Below are positions 1 to 8,209 of a stretch of DNA of 64,000 bases, one piece after another. The stretch's first letter is position 1; the number at the start of each line of letters is the position of its first letter. Under the pieces are notes generated by a model. The model searched no databases. It was not told where the DNA came from and was given only the letters and a program-made list of their open reading frames with translations. The position numbers were made by a program, and so were the translations under genes. Source of the stretch: Bradyrhizobium sp. 195 (lineage in GTDB: Bacteria > Pseudomonadota > Alphaproteobacteria > Rhizobiales > Xanthobacteraceae); NCBI RefSeq assembly GCF_023101665.1, contig NZ_CP082161.1, forward strand, positions 4,960,001-5,024,000, in the 5' to 3' direction.

Positions 1-830
1 CAGTTCGGCAACGGCTCTCCATCGCGGTGGCGCCCGCCGGCGACAGCCGCAGCCCAGGCGACCGCTGCGCCGATCAGGGTCGCGGCTGCGACCGAGAACG
101 CCACGATGATCGAATTGCGCCGCGCACGGTTGATGGCCGTCTTGGAGTCTGCGATCAGCGCATCAACGCGCCGTTCGGCGTCGGGGGCCGCCAGTCCCGT
201 CACCGCGGCGACCTGCTGCACGAGGTAGGTTCGGTCGTCGGCGCTGACGCCGCTGTGGCTGGATGACGTCATGAGGACACGACCCGCTTCGGCGCGGACT
301 TCCCTCAGATCGGTGTTTGGCGCACGGCGGGGTGCGCGGAACAGCTTGTCGAGCTCGTAGCTCAACAGAGGCTCAGCTGCGGACGTATTGCTCGCCGAGC
401 TGCGCATCGGCGAACGGTCGATCGCAGCAGCGCCAAGAAGCGCCAGCAGAGCTGCGCCGGCCAGCACGGCCAGCGCCCAGGAGGTCAGGCCATGCAGCCC
501 GTCGCGCCGCTCCCCATCATCCTCGATCGTTGCAAGCGCAGGCGCCGGTCGGGTTGTCCGGCCGGCGATGTAGCCGCCAAAGCCGAAGCTGATGATCGCC
601 TGGATGATCAGATAGAACCCGGAGAGCAGCGCAAGCGCCGCCGAGGCATCGCGCCATGTCGGCGAGGCCGAACTGACACCCAGGCCGATGGCAACGCCAA
701 AGCCGACCAGGATGAACGACATTGCGCCGGCGGAGAGAGCGCCTGCGAACACCGAACTCCACTGGATGGTCCGGCGGTCGTCGGCAGCGGCACCGCCCTC
801 CATCATGTTGTCCCGTACGAGAGTTTCCAT
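1..830 (-). CDS. Uncharacterised multi-pass membrane protein, truncated by the window edge
   Basis: The minus frame is open from an ATG at 830 to base 1 with no stop, so the 3' end lies outside the window (at least 276 residues). I read at least three hydrophobic segments: roughly residues 28-53 and 63-85, a third around 115-135, and a fourth near the visible end (about 245-268). A polar stretch of about 100 residues separates the last two. The glycine/alanine-rich first helices resemble small integral membrane proteins common in Bradyrhizobium, but I do not recognise a named family. It lies 10 bases downstream of the 24-residue membrane peptide, and the two are probably co-transcribed. Function unknown; the gene call is well supported by the long open frame and the membrane pattern. 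Confidence 0.75.
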   Translation of the reverse strand, partial: METLVRDNMMEGGAAADDRRTIQWSSVFAGALSAGAMSFILVGFGVAIGLGVSSASPTWRDASAALALLSGFYLIIQAIISFGFGGYIAGRTTRPAPALATIEDDGERRDGLHGLTSWALAVLAGAALLALLGAAAIDRSPMRSSASNTSAAEPLLSYELDKLFRAPRRAPNTDLREVRAEAGRVLMTSSSHSGVSADDRTYLVQQVAAVTGLAAPDAERRVDALIADSKTAINRARRNSIIVAFSVAAATLIGAAVAWAAAVAGGRHRDGEPLPN

Positions 831-840
831 TGCCGTTCTC

Positions 841-915
841 TCAGCGCAGGCCGAAGAACGACAGGATCGCCATGATCACGACGATCAAGCCGATGAGATA
901 AATCAGTCCGTCCAT
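841..915 (-). CDS. 24-residue single-span membrane peptide
   Basis: A very short minus-strand frame encodes MDGLIYLIGLIVVVMAILSF plus FGLR, an almost entirely hydrophobic helix ending in arginine. It has a strong ribosome binding site (AGGAGG about 7 bases before the ATG at 915) and stops 10 bases before the next gene, which argues for a translated first gene of an operon. Tiny membrane peptides of this form are common in rhizobial genomes and have no assigned function. It may act as a membrane stress peptide or a partner of the downstream membrane protein; this is inference. Confidence 0.7.
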   Translation of the reverse strand: MDGLIYLIGLIVVIMAILSFFGLR

Positions 916-990
916 AGTCCCATCCTCCTCAGACATTTCTGGTTGCTAATCGGGAGGAATGAGGAACGTTCCTAATTCGGCGTCGGTTGC

Positions 991-1015
991 GGAACGAACC
1001 GGCAAGATGTGCGTT
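991..1015 (+). promoter_or_regulatory. Candidate EcfG (general stress sigma factor) promoter
   Basis: GGAAC at 991-995 and CGTT at 1012-1015 are separated by exactly 16 bases, matching the alphaproteobacterial EcfG consensus GGAAC-N16/17-CGTT. It reads rightward; the predicted start of transcription is near 1022. The next features are a 13-bp hairpin at 1053-1089 and a small CDS at 1200. Confidence 0.55.
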
Positions 1016-1052
1016 GCCTGTTCGAGTCCCAAGGATGAAGATTGTGAGCACA

Positions 1053-1089
1053 AAAGGCCTCAGCCGGTCAGCCCCGGGCTGGGGCCTTT
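1053..1089 (+). terminator. Strong hairpin, terminator or attenuator, 30 bases after the EcfG-type promoter start
   Basis: AAAGGCC at 1053-1059 plus T1060 and CAGCC (1061-1065) pair with GGCTG (1077-1081), G1082 and GGCCTTT (1083-1089). This gives a 13-bp stem with one G-T pair and an 11-base loop. Only three T residues follow, so termination strength is uncertain; the flanking A and T runs would allow it to work in either direction. It either ends a short stress-induced RNA of about 70 nt or sits in the leader of the gene at 1200. Confidence 0.5.
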
Positions 1090-1199
1090 CCGCATTTGCA
1101 GCGCCTTATCTCTCCTACGCCTGTCCTATGTTAAGGACGCCGGCCCCGGGATCATCAAGGATGCGATCGGGGCGGAACCTTCCGGACCGGGAGCGGCGC

Positions 1200-1412
1200 G
1201 TGGATCGCAGAACGGCGTGCCTGCATCAGGCAGATGCATTCCGGGAGAAGGCTCTCGCCGATCCCGAGCACCACGACCAGTGGATCGATGAAGCCATCAA
1301 ATGGCTGGAGCAGGCGATGGAAGCGGGTCGGTGCGCCATCGTTACCGTGGAGGCTGACCCTACCTGCGATGTTCCGGAGCCGGCCCTCGGCGCCATTCGC
1401 CTGCATGGCTAA
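1200..1412 (+). CDS. Small soluble hypothetical protein (70 aa)
   Basis: A GTG at 1200 preceded by GGGAG gives a 70-residue protein. Its central part (HQADAFREKALADPEHHDQW, then IDEAIKWLEQAMEAG) looks like a genuine amphipathic helical protein. An in-frame ATG at 1161 would add 13 residues but lacks a well-spaced ribosome binding site. I recall similar short proteins of unknown role in Bradyrhizobium. It lies downstream of the EcfG-type promoter and hairpin, so it could be a general-stress-response gene. No domain is recognised. Confidence 0.55.
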   Translation: MDRRTACLHQADAFREKALADPEHHDQWIDEAIKWLEQAMEAGRCAIVTVEADPTCDVPEPALGAIRLHG

Positions 1413-1464
1413 ATCGTGAAGCGGTCCGGTTTGCGGGTTCCGCGATGGCGTGCGACAATGGCGC

Positions 1465-1839
1465 ATGCTGCTGAAACGGTCCGCCAACGCTGTGGTGATG
1501 TTGCTGGTCGCGGCCGGGCTCCTGCTCGCGCCGCTGGCCGCGCCGGCATCTGCCATGCCGGTATCGAGTGCCGGCAGCGTCATGCCGGCCATATCAGACG
1601 ACATGCAGTCGATGTCCGAGGACATGCCCTGCTGTCCGGACCAGACCAAGAGCAAGACCTGCGACTCCTGTCCGTTCGTCGCGCTGTGCATGCTGAGCCT
1701 GTCGCTCCCCGCCCCGTCCGGAGCGAGCTCGGTGATAGCTAGGCAGCCGCGGAAGAGCGCGCTCGCGCTGAGCAATGACCGCCTGCAAATCGGTCTCGCC
1801 GCAAAGCCCCCCGACCACCCCCCTCGAACCCAGGTCTGA
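1465..1839 (+). CDS. Small exported Cys-rich protein at the head of the Cus-type metal operon
   Basis: An ATG at 1465 gives 124 residues; a GTG at 1450 would add five. The N-terminus is a clear signal peptide (MLLKRSANAVVMLLVAAGLL, cleavage near APASA). Next comes a Met/Asp-rich stretch, then clustered cysteines: CCPDQTK...CDSCPFVALCM. The C-terminal third is basic and proline-rich. The pattern resembles short exported proteins found with copper-resistance genes (DUF2946-like), and the gene precedes the FixH-like protein, CusB and CusA. A periplasmic metal-binding or sensing role is inferred from Cys/Met content and position. A GGCGC-TAAC-GCGCC hairpin overlaps and follows the stop. Confidence 0.6.
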   Translation: MLLKRSANAVVMLLVAAGLLLAPLAAPASAMPVSSAGSVMPAISDDMQSMSEDMPCCPDQTKSKTCDSCPFVALCMLSLSLPAPSGASSVIARQPRKSALALSNDRLQIGLAAKPPDHPPRTQV

Positions 1840-1969
1840 TCGGCGCTAACGCGCCTGATGATCGTGCGCGCAAACATCGGCGTGCGCGCTATCCCCTGTC
1901 GCCGCGCTGCATCTAGGTTGCCGCGTGCCGCCCGGCGGCTCCATCAGACCTATCGAGGATCTATAAATC

Positions 1970-2368
1970 ATGACGACCACCAAACTCGCGCGTGCCGCCA
2001 TGGCCGCGCTGATCGGTGCTGCACTCACGGGAGCCGCACACGCCGAAATCAAGAACTACGAGTTCCAGCTCGTTCAACCGACCGTCAAGGCCGGCGCCGA
2101 TCGCATTGTGACCGTGCGGCTGGTCGACAAGACCAGCGGCAAGGCGGTCCCCGACGCGGTGATCTTTGCCAGCCGACTCGACATGGCCCCTGACGGCATG
2201 CAGGAGATGGCCACCAAAGTGACGCCGATGCCGGGCACGGAGCCCGGGACCTACCGCTTCAAGGCCAATTTCAGCATGGCCGGACGCTGGCAGCTCTCGC
2301 TCGGCGCCAAGGTGCAGGGCGAGACCGGCACGGTCGAGAACAAGCTCGTCGTCACGGCCGACAAATGA
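1970..2368 (+). CDS. FixH/YtkA-like periplasmic protein of a metal-efflux operon
   Basis: 132 residues with a typical signal peptide (MTTTKLARAAMAALIGAALT, cleavage after AHA) followed by a compact beta-sandwich-like domain (IKNYEFQLVQPTVKAG ... GTYRFKANFSMAGRWQLSL). The F-x-M-x-G-x-W-x-L-x-L ending is typical of the FixH/YtkA family often found next to CusB/CusA pumps. Its stop overlaps the ATG of the adaptor gene (ATGA), so translation is coupled. Likely a periplasmic accessory of the copper/silver pump; the precise role of such proteins is unknown to me. Confidence 0.75.
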   Translation: MTTTKLARAAMAALIGAALTGAAHAEIKNYEFQLVQPTVKAGADRIVTVRLVDKTSGKAVPDAVIFASRLDMAPDGMQEMATKVTPMPGTEPGTYRFKANFSMAGRWQLSLGAKVQGETGTVENKLVVTADK

Positions 2369-3801
2369 CCCGCCTCGGCCCCGTGAGCACTGTCGCTGCG
2401 ATCCTCGCAGCGGCAGCCCTCGTGCTACTCACCGCCGGCGCCGTGCGGCGACAGCCGGACGTCGGCCAACTTGTATCCGCCGCGAACGCAGCAGATACAA
2501 GCGCCCCGATCTACTATCAGGACCCGGACGGCAAACCGCTCTATTCCCCGACGCCGAAGAAGACGGCGGACGGCCGCGACTATCGTGCCGTGCCTGCAGG
2601 CGCCGACATAAGCTTTGATGAGCCCGAGCAGCCTGCTGAGATGGCGGCGGCCGAGACCAAGGGCGACCGCAAGATCAAATACTACCGCAATCCGATGGGC
2701 CTGCCCGACACCTCGCCGGTGCCGAAGAAGGACTCCATGGGGATGGACTATATCCCCGTCTACGAAGGCGACGACAGCGACGGGACCGTCAAGCTCTCGC
2801 CGGGCAAGATCCAGCGCACCGGCGCGAAGTCCGAGCCGGTCGTGCGGCAGCCCGTCAGATCGGTCATCCGCGCGCCCGGGACTGTCCAGGAGGACGAGCG
2901 CCGCATCTCGGTCGTCGCGCTGCGCTTCGAGGGCTTCGTGGAGAGCGTTGCCAACGTCACGACCGGCGACCACGTTCGCAAGGGTCAGCCCCTCATGAAC
3001 GTGTACAGCCCGGCGCTTTCCAGCGCTGCCGCGGAATATCTGTCCGCAATCGCCGCGGGCGCCACCGGAAAGGAACTGAAGGGCGCTCGTCGGAGGCTTG
3101 AGAATCTCGCGACACCCGAGCAGGCCATCAGGGATCTCGAACGTACCCGCGACATCTCGCTCTCGATTGCCTGGCCCGCTCCGCAGGATGGCGAAATCCT
3201 CGAACGAAACGCGGTGAACGGAATGCGGGCGGGAGCCGGCGACGTTCTGTTCAGGATATCCGATCACCAGCTGCTGTGGGTTCTCATCGATGTCGCCGAA
3301 CGCGATCTGGCTCAGGTCTCCATCGGCGCGAAAGTAACCGTCAGGCCGCGCGCGCTGGCCGGCCAGACCTTCACAGGGACCGTGGCGCTGATCTATCCGC
3401 ATCTGAACGCCAAGACCCGCACAGCGCGCATCCGCGTCGAAGTGCCCAATCCGGATGAAACGCTGCGGCCCGAGATGTACGTCGACGCCGAGATCGAGAC
3501 CGGGCCGCCAGGTCCGGTGCTCGCTGTTCCCGAAAGTGCCGTACTCGACAGCGGCAAACGCCAAGCGGTCCTGATCGATAAGGGCCAGGGCCGTTTCGAG
3601 CCGCGCGACGTCAAACTCGGCCGTCGGGGCGGCGGCTACGTGGAGATCGCCGAAGGCCTCGCCGAAGGCGAAGCGGTCGTGACCTCGGCCAACTTCCTGA
3701 TCGACGCCGAAAGCAATCTGAAAGCGGCTTTGAAGGGATTTGCCGACGCCGACAACACGCCGGGTTTGGACCGAGCGGGTGGTACGGAGGCGCGCAAATG
3801 A
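2365..3801 (+). CDS. cusB: CusB-type periplasmic adaptor of a heavy-metal RND pump with two HMBD motifs
   Basis: 478 residues. After an N-terminal membrane anchor/signal come two copies of the heavy-metal-binding domain seen on CusB-like adaptors. One is near residues 50-75 (YYQDPDGKPLYSPTPKK ... DYRAV) and one near 107-135 (YYRNPMGLPDTSPVPKK ... MGMDYIPVYEG). Then follow the membrane-fusion-protein beta-barrel, lipoyl-like and hairpin regions (GFVESVANVTTGDHVRKGQP; MYVDAEIETG; AVLDSGKRQAVLID). The adaptor bridges the inner-membrane pump and an outer-membrane channel and can hand metal to the pump. ATGA overlaps at both ends tie it to the FixH-like gene and to cusA. No outer-membrane factor sits in this operon; the TolC-like protein at 8210 may be shared. 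Confidence 0.9.
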   Translation: MTRLGPVSTVAAILAAAALVLLTAGAVRRQPDVGQLVSAANAADTSAPIYYQDPDGKPLYSPTPKKTADGRDYRAVPAGADISFDEPEQPAEMAAAETKGDRKIKYYRNPMGLPDTSPVPKKDSMGMDYIPVYEGDDSDGTVKLSPGKIQRTGAKSEPVVRQPVRSVIRAPGTVQEDERRISVVALRFEGFVESVANVTTGDHVRKGQPLMNVYSPALSSAAAEYLSAIAAGATGKELKGARRRLENLATPEQAIRDLERTRDISLSIAWPAPQDGEILERNAVNGMRAGAGDVLFRISDHQLLWVLIDVAERDLAQVSIGAKVTVRPRALAGQTFTGTVALIYPHLNAKTRTARIRVEVPNPDETLRPEMYVDAEIETGPPGPVLAVPESAVLDSGKRQAVLIDKGQGRFEPRDVKLGRRGGGYVEIAEGLAEGEAVVTSANFLIDAESNLKAALKGFADADNTPGLDRAGGTEARK

Positions 3802-6800
3802 TCGCCCGCCTCATCGCATGGTCCGCACGCAACCCGTTGCTGGTGCTGTTCGGCACCGGCTTTGCCGCCGCAGCAGGCCTCTACGCCCTCCTCCATCTGC
3901 CGCTGGACGCCATTCCTGATCTCTCCGACACCCAGGTCATCGTCTACACCGAATATCCCGGCCAGGCGCCTCAGGTGATCGAAGACCAAGTCACCTATCC
4001 CCTCACCACCGCGATGCTGACGGTGCCGAAGTCGAAAGTAGTGCGCGGCTTCTCCTTTTTCGGCGTCTCCTTCGTCTACGTCATCTTCGAGGACGGCACC
4101 GACATCTACTGGGCGCGCTCGCGGGTCCTCGAATTCCTCAACGGCGCGGGCTCGCGGCTGCCCGCCGGCGTATCGCCGACGATCGGCCCCGACGCCACCG
4201 GCGTCGGCTGGGTCTACCAATATGCCGTGATGTCGAAGGAGCTGAACCTCGCGGAGACCCGGACGATCCAGGACTGGAATCTGAAATTTGCGCTCGCCAA
4301 GGCGGAAGGCGTCGCGGAAGTCGCCGGCGTCGGCGGCTTCGTCAGGCAGTACAACGTCATCCTCGATCCACAGCGCATGCGCGATCTCGGCATCACCATG
4401 CAGAAGATGCGCGAGGCGATCCGCGCGAGCAATGCCGATGTCGGCGGCCGCACCGTCGAGCTCTCGGAGTTCGAATATGTCATCCGCGGCAAGGGCTATC
4501 TCAAGAGCACCGACGACATCGGCAACATCGTGCTGAAGACCGACAACGGCACGCCCGTCAAGCTGCGCGACGTCGCCCGTGTCGAGCTCGGCCCTGACGA
4601 GCGGCGCGGCATCGCCGAGCTCAACGGCGAGGGCGAAGTGGCGAGCGGCATCGTTCTCCAGCGTTTCGGCATGAACGCGCTCGACGTCATCGAGAACGTC
4701 AAGAAGCGGTTCCGGGAGATCGCGACCAGCCTGCCGAAGTCGGTCGAGATCGTCCCGGTCTACGACCGCTCGAACCTGATCTACGCGGCGATCGACACGC
4801 TGAAGCACACGCTAGTCGAGGAGAGCATCGTCGTTGCCCTCGTCTGCATCGTGTTCCTGCTGCATGTGCGTAGCGCGCTGGTCGCCATCCTGATGCTTCC
4901 CGTCGGCGTGCTGATGGCCTTCGGGGCGATGAAGCTGCTCGGAATCGGTTCCAACATCATGAGTCTCGGCGGCATCGCGATCGCGATCGGCGCCATGATC
5001 GACGCCGCGATCGTCATGATCGAGAACGCGCACAAGCATCTCGAACGCGCCGAGCCCTGCCGTTCTCGGGTGGAGATCCTGATCGAAGCCGCCACCGAGG
5101 TCGGCCCTGCCCTGTTCTTCAGCCTCCTCATCATCACCGTGTCGTTCATGCCGATCTTCACGCTGGAATCGCAGGAGGGCCGGCTGTTCGGCCCACTCGC
5201 CTTCACCAAGACCTTTGCGATGGCGGCGGCGGCGCTGCTGTCGGTCACACTGGTGCCGGCGCTGATGGTGATCTTCGTTCGCGGCAAGATCCTTCCGGAG
5301 CACAAGAATCCGATCAACCGCTTCCTGATCTGGATCTATCGTCCGGTGATATCAGGCGTGCTGCGCGCAAAAATCCCCGTGATCCTGCTCGCGCTTGGCG
5401 TGCTCGCCGTCTCGATCTGGCCGGCACGTCAGCTCGGCTCCGAGTTCATGCCTGATCTCAACGAAGGCACCCTGCTCTACATGCCGACGACGCTGCCCGG
5501 CATTTCCGTGACCAAGGCCGCCGAGCTGATGCAGACCCAGGATCGCATAATCCGATCGTTCCCCGAGGTTGCCTCGGTCTATGGCAAGGCCGGCCGCGCG
5601 GCGACTGCAACCGATCCGGCGCCGTCGGAGATGTTCGAGACCATCGTCAACCTGAAGCCCAAGGCCGAGTGGCGGGCAGGCGTAACCGTCGACAGCCTGA
5701 TCGCGGAGATGGACAAGGCGCTGCAGTTCCCCGGCGTTTCCAACGCCTGGACCATGCCGATCAAGGCCCGCATCGACATGCTCTCGACCGGCATCCGGAC
5801 GCCCGTGGGCGTCAAGGTCATCGGCACCGATCTCGGCGGGATCGACAAGCTTGCAAAACAGGTCGAGCAGGTGCTCAAGGCGGTCCCCGGCACCTCCTCC
5901 GCCTATGCCGAACGCGGCCTCGGCGGCTATTACCTCGAGATCACGCCGAACCGTGAAGCGCTGGCCCGCTACGGCATGATGGTGCAGGACGTGCAGGACA
6001 CGATCGCGACCGCGCTTGGCGGCCAGACCGTGACCACGACCGTCGAAGGCCGTCAGCGCTTCACGGTCAATATGCGCTACCCGCGCGACCTGCGCGACAA
6101 TCCGAAGGCGATAGCCAGCGACCTCCTGGTGCCGATGCCATCAGGCGGCGTCGTCCCCCTCGGTGAGGTCGCAAGTGTGACGCCAGCACGCGGGCCAAGT
6201 TCGATCCGAACCGAGAACGGGCAGCTCGCGACCTACATCTACGTCGACATCCGCGATCGCGACCTCGGCGGTTACGTCGCTGAGGCCCAGCGCGCGGTGC
6301 AGGCAAGCGTCCAGTTCCCGCCCGGATATTATTTGGTGTGGAGCGGGCAGTACGAATATCTCGAACGCGCCACCGCGCGGCTCAAGATCGTAGTGCCGGT
6401 GACGCTCCTGATTATCTTCCTGCTGCTCTATCTCAACTTCCGCTCGGTTACCGAGACGATGATCGTCATGCTCTCGCTGCCCTTCGCCCTCGTCGGCGGC
6501 CTTTGGCTGATGTGGTGGCTCGGCTTCAACCTGTCGGTCGCGGTCGCCGTCGGCTTCATTGCGCTCGCGGGCGTCGCGGCCGAGACCGGCGTGGTGATGC
6601 TGATCTATCTCAACCATGCACTGGCCGAAACCAAGGCACGCTGTGCGGCCCCCGGCCGCTCGCTCACCCGCGCGGACCTTCACGCCGCTATCATGGAAGG
6701 CGCCGTCGAACGTGTCCGCCCGAAGATGATGACGGTGGTTGCGATCATGGCCGGCCTGTTGCCGATCATGTGGAGCACCGGCACCGGCTCGGAGATCATG

Positions 6801-6983
6801 CAGCGGATCGCCGTGCCCATGATCGGCGGTATGATCTCCTCGACCCTGCTGACGCTGATCGTGATCCCCGCGATCTTCGCCCTGGTGAAGAGTGTCAGCC
6901 TGCCATCAGGCCACGAACGAACGTCGCCGGCACAGGATGTCCGAATCATGGAGCCCAAGAATATTGAGGAGTCTGCGGCATGA
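3798..6983 (+). CDS. cusA: CusA-type Cu(I)/Ag(I) efflux RND transporter
   Basis: 1061 residues, full length for the HME-RND family, with twelve predicted transmembrane helices and two large periplasmic loops. The TM4 signature reads AIAIGAMIDAAIVMIEN. This is the AIG-x3-DAA-x-EN form of CusA-like pumps for monovalent cations, distinct from the DFG/DGA/VEN form of CzcA. The methionine-rich path expected for Cu(I)/Ag(I) is partly visible (AWTMPIKARIDMLSTGIRTP). It is translationally coupled to cusB (ATGA overlap at 3798) and ends 27 bases from the convergent CDF gene. It exports metal from periplasm and cytoplasm using the proton gradient. Confidence 0.94.
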   Translation: MIARLIAWSARNPLLVLFGTGFAAAAGLYALLHLPLDAIPDLSDTQVIVYTEYPGQAPQVIEDQVTYPLTTAMLTVPKSKVVRGFSFFGVSFVYVIFEDGTDIYWARSRVLEFLNGAGSRLPAGVSPTIGPDATGVGWVYQYAVMSKELNLAETRTIQDWNLKFALAKAEGVAEVAGVGGFVRQYNVILDPQRMRDLGITMQKMREAIRASNADVGGRTVELSEFEYVIRGKGYLKSTDDIGNIVLKTDNGTPVKLRDVARVELGPDERRGIAELNGEGEVASGIVLQRFGMNALDVIENVKKRFREIATSLPKSVEIVPVYDRSNLIYAAIDTLKHTLVEESIVVALVCIVFLLHVRSALVAILMLPVGVLMAFGAMKLLGIGSNIMSLGGIAIAIGAMIDAAIVMIENAHKHLERAEPCRSRVEILIEAATEVGPALFFSLLIITVSFMPIFTLESQEGRLFGPLAFTKTFAMAAAALLSVTLVPALMVIFVRGKILPEHKNPINRFLIWIYRPVISGVLRAKIPVILLALGVLAVSIWPARQLGSEFMPDLNEGTLLYMPTTLPGISVTKAAELMQTQDRIIRSFPEVASVYGKAGRAATATDPAPSEMFETIVNLKPKAEWRAGVTVDSLIAEMDKALQFPGVSNAWTMPIKARIDMLSTGIRTPVGVKVIGTDLGGIDKLAKQVEQVLKAVPGTSSAYAERGLGGYYLEITPNREALARYGMMVQDVQDTIATALGGQTVTTTVEGRQRFTVNMRYPRDLRDNPKAIASDLLVPMPSGGVVPLGEVASVTPARGPSSIRTENGQLATYIYVDIRDRDLGGYVAEAQRAVQASVQFPPGYYLVWSGQYEYLERATARLKIVVPVTLLIIFLLLYLNFRSVTETMIVMLSLPFALVGGLWLMWWLGFNLSVAVAVGFIALAGVAAETGVVMLIYLNHALAETKARCAAPGRSLTRADLHAAIMEGAVERVRPKMMTVVAIMAGLLPIMWSTGTGSEIMQRIAVPMIGGMISSTLLTLIVIPAIFALVKSVSLPSGHERTSPAQDVRIMEPKNIEESAA

Positions 6984-7009
6984 GCACTGCCGGCATGGCA
7001 ACTCTCGCG

Positions 7010-7639
7010 TCAGGCTGGACGAACGTTCAGCTCCATGCGTGATTGCTGCACCACCACGACCGCGCCCTGGAGCGCAAGGCCGGCCATGATGGCGGCGACA
7101 ATCACGTCGGGCCATCCCGTACCGGTGCCGAACACGCCGAGGGCGGCCAGCAGCACGGCGATGTTGCCGAGCACGTCGTTGCGGGTGCAGATCCAGGCGG
7201 AGCGCATGTTGGCGTCGCCCTTGCGATAGGCCCACAATAATCCAAAGGAGGCTGCATTCGCGGCAAGGGCCGCAGCGCCGACCGCACCCATTGTGAACGC
7301 ACTCGGCAGCGTACCATGAGCCGCGTGCCAGACCACCGTACCGACCACCCACAGGCCGAAAGCGCCCATCGTCAGCCCCTTCGCGAGTGCCGCGGCGGCG
7401 CGATAGCGCAGCGCCATCCCCACCACGAGGAGGCTGATAGCGTAGTTCGCGGCGTCTCCGAGAAAGTCGAGCGCATCTGCTTGGAGCGACGCTGATCCGG
7501 CGGCGAGACCCGCGCCGATTTCAACCAGGAACATGACGGCGTTGATGGCGAGCACCGCCCATAGCACGCGGCCATAGGCCTTGTTGTCGCGATGGCGATC
7601 CAGATTGAGCGGCGGAGGCGAGCAGCATGCGTCGGCCAT
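7010..7639 (-). CDS. DmeF-like cation diffusion facilitator
   Basis: Starting at ATG 7639 the protein is 209 residues; the frame extends upstream to a GTG at 7738, but homologues I remember begin near MADACCSPPP. It has a Cys-Cys pair at the N-terminus and about six membrane helices. The CDF metal-site acids lie in TM2 (QADALDFLGDAANYAIS) and TM5 (CTRNDVLGNIAVLLAA). It lacks a long cytoplasmic C-terminal domain, as in short DmeF-type proteins. Proton-driven export of Co/Ni/Zn-type cations from cytoplasm to periplasm is expected. It is convergent with cusA and divergent from the second metal operon across a 150-bp gap. Confidence 0.85.
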   Translation of the reverse strand: MADACCSPPPLNLDRHRDNKAYGRVLWAVLAINAVMFLVEIGAGLAAGSASLQADALDFLGDAANYAISLLVVGMALRYRAAAALAKGLTMGAFGLWVVGTVVWHAAHGTLPSAFTMGAVGAAALAANAASFGLLWAYRKGDANMRSAWICTRNDVLGNIAVLLAALGVFGTGTGWPDVIVAAIMAGLALQGAVVVVQQSRMELNVRPA

Positions 7640-7788
7640 GCCGATAAGATAGGGCGATTGCGCGTCCCGGACAATCACGAGGGCCGTCCTGCCCGCGACA
7701 TCAAGTTCCTCACCCGTAACATTGTTGCGGGTCGACACTATTCCCGTTGCCGTGCTAGGCCAGCCCTACCGACAACGAGAGTGAATTC

Positions 7789-8154
7789 GTGTTCCCGAAC
7801 CGCCGGCCTGCGATACTCCACCGCCTGCGTCATTGGCGCGGACTGCTGGCTGTGCTTGTTGCGGTGACCTATCTGTTCGCAGGTGCCGCTCACGGGCTGT
7901 GCGACATCGATGTCACCAGCCCCTCTGGCGGCTCGGAAATCGCCTCGTTTGTCGACGACGGTTCGGCTGGGCACGGCGATCACAAGGCCCTCGCCGGCCA
8001 TCACTGCCATGGCTGCTTCTCAGTCGCGATCGCGCAGCCATTGCACTCCGCAACCACGGCCGGTGTCATTGCCGCACCGGTCGCGCAGCGGCAGCCGATG
8101 CTGGTCGGCATCGCACCCGACACGACGTCCCCGCCCCCCAAGCCTATTGCCTGA
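7789..8154 (+). CDS. Small exported His/Cys-containing protein at the head of the Czc-type operon
   Basis: GTG start at 7789 with GAGAG upstream gives 121 residues. Residues 18-36 form a hydrophobic segment ending AAHG, a signal peptide or anchor. A metal-ligand cluster follows (GHGDHKALAGHHCHGC), then a low-complexity tail ending TTSPPPKPIA. It opens the operon that continues with the outer-membrane factor 56 bases downstream. No named domain is recognised. The ligand cluster and context suggest periplasmic metal binding. It parallels the Cys-rich protein at 1465, which opens the other pump operon. Confidence 0.6.
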   Translation: MFPNRRPAILHRLRHWRGLLAVLVAVTYLFAGAAHGLCDIDVTSPSGGSEIASFVDDGSAGHGDHKALAGHHCHGCFSVAIAQPLHSATTAGVIAAPVAQRQPMLVGIAPDTTSPPPKPIA

Positions 8155-8209
8155 ACGGATTGGTCGGGCGTTCCGCGCCCATTAGGTTCATCCTTCACAG
8201 GTCGGTTTC

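Noticed and set aside
1014..1035. GTTCGAGTCCC, similar to a tRNA T-loop
   Set aside because: The flanking bases do not pair as a T stem and no acceptor, D or anticodon arm lies upstream; it is within the leader of the EcfG-type promoter.
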